Assembly: GCA_902493155.1 (NCBI GenBank)
Contig: CABUOE010000050.1
Coordinates: 1 to 13,022, forward strand
Direction of reading: 5' to 3'
DNA from: an uncultured Eubacteriales bacterium
Lineage (GTDB): Bacteria; Bacillota; Clostridia; Oscillospirales; Ruminococcaceae
Length of the DNA: 13,022 nucleotides
Positions within the stretch are counted from its first letter, which is position 1. Each line of letters opens with the position of its first letter. The notes under the pieces were generated by a model. That model saw only the letters and a list, made by a program, of their open reading frames with translations. It was not told the DNA's origin and searched no databases. This document shows, in pieces, positions 5,130 to 13,021 of the stretch. A program made the translations under genes and the position numbers.

Positions 5130-6158
5130 ATGAACATACCTCACCTTGCTTATAAATTCCGTTTGGACTATCAGATTTTTAATATGCCTCTGGACTACGA
5201 CCACCTGGTGTATGTCCTGCAGCGGCACTTCCGGATTCTCAAATATTCAGAAGTCCAAACGGAGCTGATACAGCGGGAGTGTTTCAGCTATACCCTGGAG
5301 CTGAGCGGATTCGCCCTTACCGACGAGTTTGGCCAGACTACCATTTATATCTCTGATTACGTCAACCGGGAAGAGCAGCTTTCGGTGTTGCTCCATGAGC
5401 TGGGGCATGTTCTTTGTGGGCACTGCCGTCGGATGGGCCCAGTGGGTTACGGCGGGGATGGGGATCCGGCCCAGGAGGAAGAAGCCAACGAGTTTGCACT
5501 TAACGTGCGGGCTCCTGTCTGTTATCTAGCAAAGCTCCACGTTCAGTCGCCGGAGGATATCCGAGCGATTACCGGAGTGGGTGAGGAAGATGCCCAACAT
5601 TTGTACGAGGAGATACTCAAGTACCGGAAAGAGGCCCATCTGGTCACCCGACAGGAAAAGAGCTTGATTAAGATGATGAATGGAACGGGGGAGCGGCCCT
5701 CCTTCCATCCGGGGCAGAAGTACCTGAAAAATGTGGCAGCGGTTGCGTTTATCGCGCTAGCACTGATTGTAGGCATCTGCTGCTGCGCCCCGTATTTTTC
5801 CGAGAATGAAAATTTGTCCACCTTTTCCTACGGCTCTGGTGAGAGCTACGGCGGCAGCGTGCCCCAGGCTTCAGCCGGGAGTACCCTGAGCCGACCGGGA
5901 GGAGATTCGGAACCGGTGTCCGCTTTGGTGCCGGACAGCGGATCTCCGCAAGAGGAGCGGGATCTGGCGGCGGAAATCGAAGCGTCGAAGGGTGCACAAG
6001 CGCTGGAGACGTTTTGGGTGACGAGATTCGGTGAGTGCTACCACCGGGAGAACTGCTATCACCTGATTGGAAAGGACAATCTGCGGGAGATAATCCGACA
6101 GGATGCGGCGGACGTGGGGCTGCGGCCTTGCAAAGACTGCCGACCCGACGATAAATAG
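5130..6158 (+). CDS. Membrane-anchored ImmA/IrrE-family metallopeptidase with C-terminal Cys/His domain
   Basis: This is a 342-residue protein. The cytoplasmic domain carries the zinc-peptidase motif HELGH (89-93) and the downstream EEEANEFA (116-123) typical of ImmA/IrrE, then the family's usual helix after AP-V-C. ImmA proteins cleave or help inactivate a partner HTH repressor. A hydrophobic segment (about 201-222, VAAVAFIALALIVGICCC) follows basic residues and precedes acidic ones, predicting N-in/C-out. Next come a Ser/Gly/Pro-rich linker (about 225-285) and a C-terminal Ada-type metal-site-like domain: CYH (303-305), C309, and PCKDC with C334 and C337. ICEBs1 ImmA is about 170 residues and lacks the last two parts. 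The start at 5130 is preferred (TGGAG 7 bases upstream); an ATG at 5061 would add 23 residues but has no ribosome site. The likely partner is the adjacent repressor; that pairing is inferred from context. Confidence 0.88.
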   Translation: MNIPHLAYKFRLDYQIFNMPLDYDHLVYVLQRHFRILKYSEVQTELIQRECFSYTLELSGFALTDEFGQTTIYISDYVNREEQLSVLLHELGHVLCGHCRRMGPVGYGGDGDPAQEEEANEFALNVRAPVCYLAKLHVQSPEDIRAITGVGEEDAQHLYEEILKYRKEAHLVTRQEKSLIKMMNGTGERPSFHPGQKYLKNVAAVAFIALALIVGICCCAPYFSENENLSTFSYGSGESYGGSVPQASAGSTLSRPGGDSEPVSALVPDSGSPQEERDLAAEIEASKGAQALETFWVTRFGECYHRENCYHLIGKDNLREIIRQDAADVGLRPCKDCRPDDK

Positions 6159-6163
6159 GACGT

Positions 6164-6199
6164 AAAATACCCCCAGAGATTTGCTCCGGGGGTATTTTT
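6164..6199 (+). terminator. Intrinsic terminator of the peptidase gene
   Basis: AAAATACCCCC (6164-6174) pairs with GGGGGTATTTT, and the stem extends past one mismatch by GAG/CTC with an ATTTG loop. A run of five T (6195-6199) follows. It begins 5 nt after the stop codon. Confidence 0.88.
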
Positions 6200-6206
6200 G
6201 TATCAA

Positions 6207-6232
6207 GAAAACCACTCGCCTAGCGAGTGGTT
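6207..6232 (-). terminator. Intrinsic terminator of the comEA/sbcCD/tsaD minus run
   Basis: AACCACTCGC (6210-6219) and GCGAGTGGTT (6223-6232) form a perfect 10-bp stem with a 3-base loop. On the minus strand the stem ends in TTTT followed by CTTG. It stands about 65 nt downstream of the comEA-like stop and back to back with the plus-strand terminator. Confidence 0.75.
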
Positions 6233-6295
6233 CAAAAGAAGGTTTTTGTAGATGATGAAGATAATAAATATCTCCCGGCTTTGCCGGTTTTTGGG

Positions 6296-6637
6296 TCAAA
6301 GGGTCAGAAATGGGACAATCCGTTCGTAGGTCTTGTCGCCGATTCCCCCGACGTTTTTCAGTTCCTCCAGCGACTGAAATCCGCCTTGAGACTCACGGTA
6401 TTCGATGATGCGTTCCGCCGTCTTTTCTCCGATCTGTGGCAGGCGCATCAAATCGTCTTTGGTTGCGGTGTTCAGCGAAATGGTTTCCTGAGAAGCCGAA
6501 GATTCCTGTATATCCGAGACAGAGAGAACTCGTTTTCCGGTGACAGCGGGAGAGTTCCCAATGAGGTATCCAGCCATGAAGCCTGCCATCAAAAGGCCGA
6601 TCCCGATTAAAACCAGCCTCCATTTTTTGTCGGTCAC
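6296..6637 (-). CDS. Short ComEA-like membrane-anchored helix-hairpin-helix DNA-binding protein
   Basis: This is a 113-residue protein. An N-terminal membrane anchor (about 8-27, LVLIGIGLLMAGFMAGYLIG) is followed by a short polar linker and two helix-hairpin-helix motifs at 53-113: ISLNTATKDDLMRLPQIGEK and LKNVGGIGDKTYERI. ComEA binds incoming double-stranded DNA outside the membrane during natural transformation. Unlike Bacillus ComEA (about 205 residues) this one lacks the SLBB-like domain between anchor and HhH. The start is GTG at 6637 with a strong AAGGAGGG 7 bases upstream. It begins 16 nt after the sbcC stop, so it is probably co-transcribed with sbcDC. Other competence genes are not in the window; a general DNA-binding or repair role is an alternative. 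Confidence 0.85.
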   Translation of the reverse strand: MTDKKWRLVLIGIGLLMAGFMAGYLIGNSPAVTGKRVLSVSDIQESSASQETISLNTATKDDLMRLPQIGEKTAERIIEYRESQGGFQSLEELKNVGGIGDKTYERIVPFLTL

Positions 6638-6653
6638 GATGATTCCCTCCTTG

Positions 6654-9611
6654 TCAGCAGATGGTTTTCACAATGCTTCCTTTGGGGGAAGCTGCCACTT
6701 CGATGCGGGCGGGAATGTAGTCGATGAGCGACTGCACATGGGAGATAATACCAATCAGACGGCCGCCTTCCCGCAGGGAGAGAAGGCTTTCCACGGCAAT
6801 TTCCAGCGACTGGGCATCCAGAGAGCCGAATCCCTCGTCGATGAACATGGTGTTTACTTCCACCCCGCCGCTGACGGCGGAAATCACGTCGGCCACTGCC
6901 AGCGCCAACGCCAGAGAGGTGAGGAAGCTTTCGCCGCCGGAGAGGGTGTTAGTCCCCCGATACTTTCCAGTGTAAATATCCAGCACCTCCAAATCAAGGC
7001 CGGAGGCGCGGCGCCCCTTTTCCTTTTCCTGCTTGCGGCTGACGGAATACCGGCCAGACGACAATGACAAAAGCCGCAGGTTGGCGTTTTGGATGATCTC
7101 GTCGAAAAAGCTACCCAGTATAAACCGCTCAAAACTTAAATTTTTCTGATTCATCCCGGCGGAGAGCTTATATAAGGTGCCGACGGTGCGGAACTGCTCG
7201 TCAGCTTTTTGGAGGGAAGCGAGATTTTGTTTGAGGTAGCAAAGGGCCTTTTCGTCCTGTTGAATGGAGCTTTGCAGCCGCAAAAAAGTATCTTCCATTT
7301 GGGCGACGGTTTGCGACAGCGTTTCCTGCCGCTGCCGCATTTCATCCAAAGGGTAGGGCGTTTTACCGCCCACTTCGGCCGTCAGCTGTTCCCGTAAAAT
7401 TTCGTTTCGCCGGAGGGTGTCCTCGTAATTCTTCATCTCCGCCTCCAGCTGGGGCAGGGAGGGAAGGGAATGTTTTTCCTCCCGGTAGGAGCCGGCGTCC
7501 CGATACCCGGCGGCCGAAAGCTCCTGTAAAAAGGCTTTTTTTGCTTCCTGGAGGCGGACGATTTCCTCTGATTTCGAAGCCGAAAGGGATTCCAACTGCT
7601 TTTCCAGCCGGTCTTTTTGCAAGGCGGCCGCTTGATAAGCGCTTTGGGCGTCCAGCCCCTCTCTGTTGATGGAGGAAATCTCCCGCTGCAAAGCTTCTCG
7701 CTGCATGGGGAAGTCCTCGCGCGGGCCTTCGGGGATTTTTGCCTCCAGCTCCTGCAAAGAACCGGCAAGCGCCTGCTCTTTTGCCTCGTTTGCCGCATGC
7801 TTATTTTCGATTTGAGACTTTTGGGCGGCGAGAAAATCCAGCGACAGGCAGTTTTCGTTTTGTAGGGTGCTTTCCGCCCCCAGCAGGCGCAATTGTTCCT
7901 CGATGGAGGCAATTTCCCGCCGCAGCGCTTCCTCTTGCTCCCGAGCAGCGGAACACTCCTCCTCGATGAGGGGGAGGAGCTTGTCGTCGTGGATGTCCCA
8001 GCTTGTACCGTCCTCCAAAAGGCTGAGGGCCCGGGTACATTCCACCGTCTGCTCTTGGACTTCTTCCCGCAGGGACGTCATCTGTTGATGGCTTTTGTCC
8101 ATTTCCGCCTGGGTGGGAAGCCCTTCTAAAGAGACGGGATTTGGGTGCTCCCGGGAGCCGCAGACGGGGCAAGGCTCGCCGGGGCGGAGATTTTTCGCCA
8201 GCTCTCCCGCCTGCCGGGAAGCGTACCGATTTAAAATGTCCACGTACTGGGCGCTTGCCCGTTCGGCGGCTTCCAACGCCTGTTTATAGGCGCTGACGAT
8301 TTCCGGCAGAATGGAAAGCTTCTGCTGTTTTTCCCTTAGATCGTCGGCTTGAGCGCGGAGAACCGCCCGCTGTGCCAATAATTCCAGCATTTTGAGCTGT
8401 TGTACAAAGGTTTTTCCCATCGTGCGGCACTGGGAGAGTTCCGATTCTTTTTGAGCGATCTCGTCCAACAGCCGGATGGCGCTGTCGAGAGCGGCGAGCT
8501 GGGCGGAAAGATCGGGGAGCCTCAGCTGACTGCGCTGCGCCTTCTGAGACTGGGTGTCCGCCGCCTGAAAGGCTTCCTTTGCCGCAGGAAGGGCTTTTTC
8601 TGTTTCCTCCAGGCGGGAGATGATCCCGTCAAGACGCTCTTTGCTGTCTAGCGCCTGCCGCTCCAAAAGGGCGAGGGCCTGCACCCGGCGGAGCCGCAGT
8701 GCCTGCTGCTTTTTTAGCTCGTACTGAGGGCGCTGCCGCTCCAATTCAGAAAGGGCCGATTGGGTCTCTGAAAGCGCTTGGAGCTTCCGGTTGATATTTT
8801 CCGCCTGTTGCAGGTCGATGGAGGAAAGCTCCTGCCGCAGCGTATCAAGCTCTGTTTTCTGCGCGCTTGCTTCCCGCTTGCGGGTGATGACATTTTCCCC
8901 AAGTTTTTTGGTTAAGAGAGGAAGGTCGATAGGGTCGGTGTCCAGCAGCGAGCGAATTTCTTCATCCTCGGAAGCGATGGTGCGCAAAACCCCTTCCCCC
9001 GCGGCGGAAAGCTCCCGGCACCGGCGTTCCAGCGCCTTGGACTGTTCGCCCAGCATTTCGGTAAAATGGGCGTACTGCTCGGTGGAGAAGATGCGGCGGA
9101 AGATCTCCTGCCTCGTTTTGGAGTCGGCGTCGAGAAAGCTGCGAAACTCCCCCTGGGGGAGCAGGACGATTTTCCGAAATTGGTCTTTAGTAAGCCCCAA
9201 AATTTCGACGATTTTCTGGTCTACCTCGTTTTTGCCGCTGATGATTTCCCCGTTGGGCAGGGTAAGGGAGGCGGTAGAAGAAAGGCTGCGGGGCTCCCCA
9301 TTCCGTTTGAGGACGGTCTGCTGGGGGGTGCGGCGGACGGTATATTTCTCGTTTTGAGAGAGAAAGCAAAGCTCCGCCCAACAGGTTTCGCTCAAAGGGG
9401 CAAAGTCGCTTTTTAAACTGTCACTTTGACGGACGCTGCCGCTGGGTTCACCGTAGAGGGCGAAGGAGATGGCGTCAAAAATGGTGGTTTTGCCGGAGCC
9501 GGTTTTCCCGGTGATGAGAAAAATTCCGTCGTCGGAAAAACGGGAAAAATCAATCTCCTGGGTCCCCTCAAAGGGGCCGAAGGCGTGGAGGGTGAGGTTA
9601 AGCGGCTTCAT
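6654..9611 (-). CDS. sbcC: SbcC, Rad50-like exonuclease subunit (SMC-type ATPase)
   Basis: This is a 985-residue protein. Walker A GKTGSGKT is at 35-42. Long coiled-coil arms flank a zinc hook CPVC (481-484, followed by GSREHPNP). The ABC signature LSGGE is at 890-894 and Walker B with the catalytic Asp-Glu at 922-926 (MFIDE), then GFGSLD. Length and order are normal for Firmicute SbcC. With SbcD it forms a nuclease that opens hairpins and processes blocked or double-strand DNA ends, and controls cruciform and palindrome stability. ATG at 9611 overlaps the sbcD stop (ATGA), showing translational coupling. No missing motifs or frameshifts are seen. Confidence 0.97.
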   Translation of the reverse strand: MKPLNLTLHAFGPFEGTQEIDFSRFSDDGIFLITGKTGSGKTTIFDAISFALYGEPSGSVRQSDSLKSDFAPLSETCWAELCFLSQNEKYTVRRTPQQTVLKRNGEPRSLSSTASLTLPNGEIISGKNEVDQKIVEILGLTKDQFRKIVLLPQGEFRSFLDADSKTRQEIFRRIFSTEQYAHFTEMLGEQSKALERRCRELSAAGEGVLRTIASEDEEIRSLLDTDPIDLPLLTKKLGENVITRKREASAQKTELDTLRQELSSIDLQQAENINRKLQALSETQSALSELERQRPQYELKKQQALRLRRVQALALLERQALDSKERLDGIISRLEETEKALPAAKEAFQAADTQSQKAQRSQLRLPDLSAQLAALDSAIRLLDEIAQKESELSQCRTMGKTFVQQLKMLELLAQRAVLRAQADDLREKQQKLSILPEIVSAYKQALEAAERASAQYVDILNRYASRQAGELAKNLRPGEPCPVCGSREHPNPVSLEGLPTQAEMDKSHQQMTSLREEVQEQTVECTRALSLLEDGTSWDIHDDKLLPLIEEECSAAREQEEALRREIASIEEQLRLLGAESTLQNENCLSLDFLAAQKSQIENKHAANEAKEQALAGSLQELEAKIPEGPREDFPMQREALQREISSINREGLDAQSAYQAAALQKDRLEKQLESLSASKSEEIVRLQEAKKAFLQELSAAGYRDAGSYREEKHSLPSLPQLEAEMKNYEDTLRRNEILREQLTAEVGGKTPYPLDEMRQRQETLSQTVAQMEDTFLRLQSSIQQDEKALCYLKQNLASLQKADEQFRTVGTLYKLSAGMNQKNLSFERFILGSFFDEIIQNANLRLLSLSSGRYSVSRKQEKEKGRRASGLDLEVLDIYTGKYRGTNTLSGGESFLTSLALALAVADVISAVSGGVEVNTMFIDEGFGSLDAQSLEIAVESLLSLREGGRLIGIISHVQSLIDYIPARIEVAASPKGSIVKTIC

Positions 9612-10741
9612 TGATCGGCTCCTTTCCCCGGCTCCGCCATCTTTTGAACGGCTGCCAGCTGTTTTGGCGGGATTTCCTCGCCGTTTACATACTCATAGAA
9701 GTCGCAAAACAGCTCCGGCAGGGATTTTTCCCGGGCTTTCTGGGCAGTGAGGTCGTGGGGGCGCTCTTCGCCGCTGCGTTCATAGGAAAGGCCCATCAGG
9801 TTCGGGTATTTCTCCCGCAGCCGGAGAGCGGCGTTTAAGATGAGCTCTCTGTCCTCCAAAATGGCGAAAACGTAGTCTTTGTCGGGCTCCTCCCGGTCGA
9901 TGAGCCGGTCGAAGAAGCCTTTTACCACCTTCAAGTCCCGGAGGATGGGAACAGTGCGCTCCTCGATGGACAAAGTCCCTTTTTCCCCCAACGTCAGCAC
10001 CGTCACCGAGGGGGAGAGGCTGTGCTCATTGGGGGAGTATTTGAGGATGGAGCCGCTGTACCGCATGTTGGAGGCGATGTTTTGCTTTCGGTGGATGTGC
10101 CCGGCGGCGATGTAGTCAAAATCCCGGTACTGGCGCAGGTCCACAAGGTCGGCGCCGCCGACGCTTTCCTCCGCCGCCTGAACGCCGTCTTGTTTGGTGC
10201 GGCAGAAGGTTCCGTGGCAGACGAGGACGTTGCGCTCAGAAAAATCGGCATCCGCCAAGATGGGAGCCGCCGCCTTGTCGAAGGCCTCCTGAAAGGTTCT
10301 GGCGGAAGGCTCTGGAAAGAGGCCGTTGGCGGCGGGCGGATCCACATAGGGGAGCAGGTAAAAGTGGACGGGGCCCAGCTTGTCGGAAAGGGTCACCTTC
10401 CGAGGATGAGCCGACAGCCGCCCGGCGATGTGGAGCCCAGCGGAGGAGAGCAGTTCGCTCCCAAAAGAAAGCCGCTCTCTGGAGTCGTGGTTCCCGGCGG
10501 CCATGAGGACGGGTACTTTTAATTGGAGGATGGCCCTGGATAGAAACCGGTTTAACACCCCCACAGCTTCCCCGGAGGGAATGGGGCGGTCGTAGACGTC
10601 CCCGGCGATGATGAGGGCGTCGGGGCGCTCATTTTCCATGAGGGTGAACAGCCCGTCCAGGAAATATTCCTGATCGTTTAAAAGGGAAAAGCCGCCCAGC
10701 ATTTTGCCAATATGCCAGTCGGCTGTGTGGATGATTTTCAC
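9608..10741 (-). CDS. sbcD: SbcD, Mre11-like nuclease subunit
   Basis: This is a 377-residue protein of the calcineurin-like phosphoesterase family. The metal-binding motifs are in order: D8-x-H10 (HTADWHIGK), GDVYD (D48), GNHD (N84, H85), VCHG, and AAGHIH near residue 220. It supplies the Mn-dependent exo/endonuclease activity of the SbcCD complex. The start is GTG at 10741 with AAAGGA about 10 bases upstream, and the coding sequence begins exactly at the conserved MKIIHTADWH. It overlaps sbcC by 4 bases and lies 48 bases after tsaD; no promoter is evident in that gap. Confidence 0.97.
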   Translation of the reverse strand: MKIIHTADWHIGKMLGGFSLLNDQEYFLDGLFTLMENERPDALIIAGDVYDRPIPSGEAVGVLNRFLSRAILQLKVPVLMAAGNHDSRERLSFGSELLSSAGLHIAGRLSAHPRKVTLSDKLGPVHFYLLPYVDPPAANGLFPEPSARTFQEAFDKAAAPILADADFSERNVLVCHGTFCRTKQDGVQAAEESVGGADLVDLRQYRDFDYIAAGHIHRKQNIASNMRYSGSILKYSPNEHSLSPSVTVLTLGEKGTLSIEERTVPILRDLKVVKGFFDRLIDREEPDKDYVFAILEDRELILNAALRLREKYPNLMGLSYERSGEERPHDLTAQKAREKSLPELFCDFYEYVNGEEIPPKQLAAVQKMAEPGKGADQ

Positions 10742-10789
10742 AAGGCACCGTCCTTTCGCGTGGAAGCTTATACCGGAATTAGCCGCACT

Positions 10790-11812
10790 CTACATCTTTT
10801 CGATGTCCTTGGTGGCCACGGCGTTTAAAGACAGGTCGGCCAGATTGCCCTTTTGGTATTCAAAGTAGCCCTGTGCCCCCACCATAGCGGCGTTGTCGCC
10901 GCAGAGGTCGAGAGTGGGGACGTAAAAGTCAAATCCCCGCTTCTGACACTCGGCCTGCAGCCGTTCCCGCAGCCCGGAATTGGCGGAAACGCCGCCCGCC
11001 AGGACGATTTTACGGTAGCCTAGCTCTTCCGCCGCCCCCATAAGCTTTTCTGCAATCATGTCGCAGACGGTTTTCTGGAAAGATGCTGCCATATCGTTGA
11101 CGTTTATTTCCACACCCTTCTGTTTTGCGTTGTGGAAGGTGTTGATGACGGCGGTTTTGAGGCCCGAAAAGCTGAAGTCGTACACGCTGCCGTCCACCTT
11201 GGGGTGGGGGAGGCGGTAGGCGTCGGGATTACCGAGCTTCGCCGCCTTGTCGATGTACACGCCGCCGGGGTAGGGAAATCCCATGGCCCGGGCCGCTTTA
11301 TCGAAGGCTTCTCCCGCCGCGTCGTCCCGGGTGCGTCCGATGACCCGAAAAGTCGTGTGATCCAAAACCTCGATGATGTGACTGTGGCCGCCGGAGGCCA
11401 CCATGCAGAGGAAGGGAGGCTCCAATTGGGGATGGGTGATGTAGTTTGCGGCGATGTGGGAGCGGATGTGGTGGACCGGAATCAGCTTAAGCCCCGTCGC
11501 CATACTGAGACCCTTGGCGTAGTTGACGCCCACAAGCAGCGCGCCGATGAGTCCGGGGGCGTATGTAACGGCGATGGCGGTTATATCGCCAAAGTCCATC
11601 CCCGCCTCTTTCAAAGCGCCCTCCACCACCCAGCAGATATTTTCACAGTGGCGGCGGGAGGCGATTTCCGGCACTACGCCACCGTATTTTTTGTGTTCCT
11701 CCACCTGGGAGGAGATGACGCTGGACAAAACGGTGCGCCCATTTTGGACGACGGCGGCTGCCGTTTCGTCGCAGGAGCTTTCGATGGCCAGGATGTTGAC
11801 AGTTTCGTTCAT
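10790..11812 (-). CDS. tsaD: TsaD, tRNA N6-threonylcarbamoyltransferase
   Basis: This is a 340-residue protein, full length for the family. It opens with the conserved NILAIESSCDETAAAV and carries the iron-binding HHIRSH (H115, H119), SGGHSHI and a downstream GGVSAN segment of the ASKHA fold. With TsaB and TsaE it transfers the threonylcarbamoyl group to A37 of ANN-decoding tRNAs (t6A). The start ATG at 11812 overlaps the stop of the rimI-like gene (ATGA), the usual rimI-tsaD coupling in Firmicutes. tsaB and tsaE, often just upstream, are not in the window. Confidence 0.97.
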   Translation of the reverse strand: MNETVNILAIESSCDETAAAVVQNGRTVLSSVISSQVEEHKKYGGVVPEIASRRHCENICWVVEGALKEAGMDFGDITAIAVTYAPGLIGALLVGVNYAKGLSMATGLKLIPVHHIRSHIAANYITHPQLEPPFLCMVASGGHSHIIEVLDHTTFRVIGRTRDDAAGEAFDKAARAMGFPYPGGVYIDKAAKLGNPDAYRLPHPKVDGSVYDFSFSGLKTAVINTFHNAKQKGVEINVNDMAASFQKTVCDMIAEKLMGAAEELGYRKIVLAGGVSANSGLRERLQAECQKRGFDFYVPTLDLCGDNAAMVGAQGYFEYQKGNLADLSLNAVATKDIEKM

Positions 11813-12258
11813 GAAGCGGGTTCCTCCAATATTTTTTCCATGATGACGCCGGCTTCCGGCGGGTTTTGATAGAAGTTTTTCCGTTCCCCCAGCGAGATAA
11901 ACCCAAAGGATTCGTAGAGCCGCCGGGCGGGGAGGTTTCCTTCCCGCACCTCCAGCATCAGCCGGGTGAGACCATTGGCTGTGCAGAAGTCCACGAGGGC
12001 CTCTAATAACGAAGCGCCGACGTGCCGACGCCGAAAATCCGGCGAAACGGCGATGCGGTTTAAGTTTAATTCCTCAAAGAGGTAGGTGGAATTTAAGTAG
12101 CCGCAGATTACGCCGTTTTCCTCGGCAACCAGCATACAGGAGCGGTCCTCCCGCAGGGTAGAGCGGATGCTCTTGCGGCTCCACGGGTCGGGAAAGCAGA
12201 CGCTTTCCAGCAAAAAGACGGCTTCCACGTCCTCTTCGGTCATGGGGCGGATGTTCAT
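11809..12258 (-). CDS. rimI: RimI-type GNAT N-acetyltransferase
   Basis: This 149-residue protein has the size and layout of RimI, which acetylates the N-terminal Ala of ribosomal protein S18 and related targets. Visible GNAT motifs are RPMTEEDVEAVFLLE at the start, LNRIAVSPDFRRRHVGASLL (motif A with the acetyl-CoA loop) and RRLYESFGF (motif B). ATG at 12258 has AAGGAAGG 7 bases upstream. The 4-base overlap with tsaD supports the RimI identity, although bacterial RimI-like enzymes vary in substrate. Confidence 0.88.
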   Translation of the reverse strand: MNIRPMTEEDVEAVFLLESVCFPDPWSRKSIRSTLREDRSCMLVAEENGVICGYLNSTYLFEELNLNRIAVSPDFRRRHVGASLLEALVDFCTANGLTRLMLEVREGNLPARRLYESFGFISLGERKNFYQNPPEAGVIMEKILEEPAS

Positions 12259-12303
12259 GGCAATTCCTTCCTTTTGGTGTGATGCGGGGTAGGATTTCCC
12301 CTT

Positions 12304-12897
12304 TTACGGGTCGAAATGGCGCTCGTAGAGGGCGGATTCGTACACCCGCCTGAAATTCTGCCGGATTTCGTCGGGGCAGCGCCCGGTGTATTCGCCGTAT
12401 ACCCCTTTGACAAAGCAGTCTAAGATGGGGTGGTTTACCAGCGCCTTGCACTCCTCTTCCTCGGCGTAAAAGTGAAGGTAGGAGTAGGTTTTCATAAACT
12501 GGTTTTTCAAAAGCCAGCTTTTTATCTCTTCGTCCTCCCGGACCCAGATTTCCAGGTGGCCTACCCCTTCCTCCCGGAGCAGGGAAAAGGCGTACTCCAT
12601 CAGGTGTGCGGCTACGCCCTTCTGCCGGAATTCCGGCAGTACCATCAGGTTGCGGATGATGGCGCCTTTGGTGCCGGTGCGGTAGCAAATCACCTTTTCC
12701 GCTGTGTCCAGCTCCACATCGAGAATGCCGATGACAGCACCCTGGGACACCGCTACCAGTTCGATAGATGGGTTTTGATAGGCTTGTTTGTGTCGGAGGA
12801 CTTCGTCGTAGCAGGGGGTGTCCAGCAGGGACAAAACCCGGCACCGCACCCAGCTTTGCTCGTCCTCACGGGGATTGTATTTTCGTATTGTGACCAT
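12304..12897 (-). CDS. GNAT-family N-acetyltransferase, substrate unknown
   Basis: This is a 197-residue protein. The N-terminal MVTIRKYNPREDEQSWVRCR and the motif A region LMVLPEFRQKGVAAHLMEYA show a GNAT fold; the C-terminal 50 residues are unlike RimI. AAGGA lies about 9 bases before ATG at 12897. It lies 45 bases upstream of rimI and 19 bases after the preceding gene's stop, so it is part of the same run. In many Firmicutes tsaE and tsaB occupy this position. The substrate cannot be inferred. Confidence 0.88.
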   Translation of the reverse strand: MVTIRKYNPREDEQSWVRCRVLSLLDTPCYDEVLRHKQAYQNPSIELVAVSQGAVIGILDVELDTAEKVICYRTGTKGAIIRNLMVLPEFRQKGVAAHLMEYAFSLLREEGVGHLEIWVREDEEIKSWLLKNQFMKTYSYLHFYAEEEECKALVNHPILDCFVKGVYGEYTGRCPDEIRQNFRRVYESALYERHFDP

Positions 12898-12916
12898 TCT
12901 TGACCGTCCTTAGCGT

Positions 12917-13021
12917 TTAGTTTGCTCTGTTTTTAGAATCCCGCTCCATCAAAAAGTCGCAGGCCCTTTGACATTCCTCTCGGGGAAGGCCGGTTTCTTT
13001 TACGAGAAAATCCACCGCTTC
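12917..13021 (-). CDS. C-terminal fragment of an unidentified gene, cut by window edge
   Basis: Only the last 34 codons before TAA at 12919-12917 are visible. The fragment is charged and helical-looking (EAVDFLVKETGLPREECQRA). It is taken as real because it is open to the edge, lies on the same strand and ends 19 bases before the GNAT start with normal spacing. No family can be named. Confidence 0.55.
   Translation of the reverse strand, partial: EAVDFLVKETGLPREECQRACDFLMERDSKNRAN

Noticed and set aside
6275..6292. CCGGC-TTT-GCCGG hairpin with five T as a terminator
   Set aside because: The stem is only 5 bp and the T-tract is on the plus strand, where two terminator hairpins already lie upstream; it may be incidental or a backup.
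6654..9611. Many plus-strand frames opposite sbcC
   Set aside because: They are GC-rich antisense open frames without ribosome sites; sbcC has all family motifs on the minus strand.
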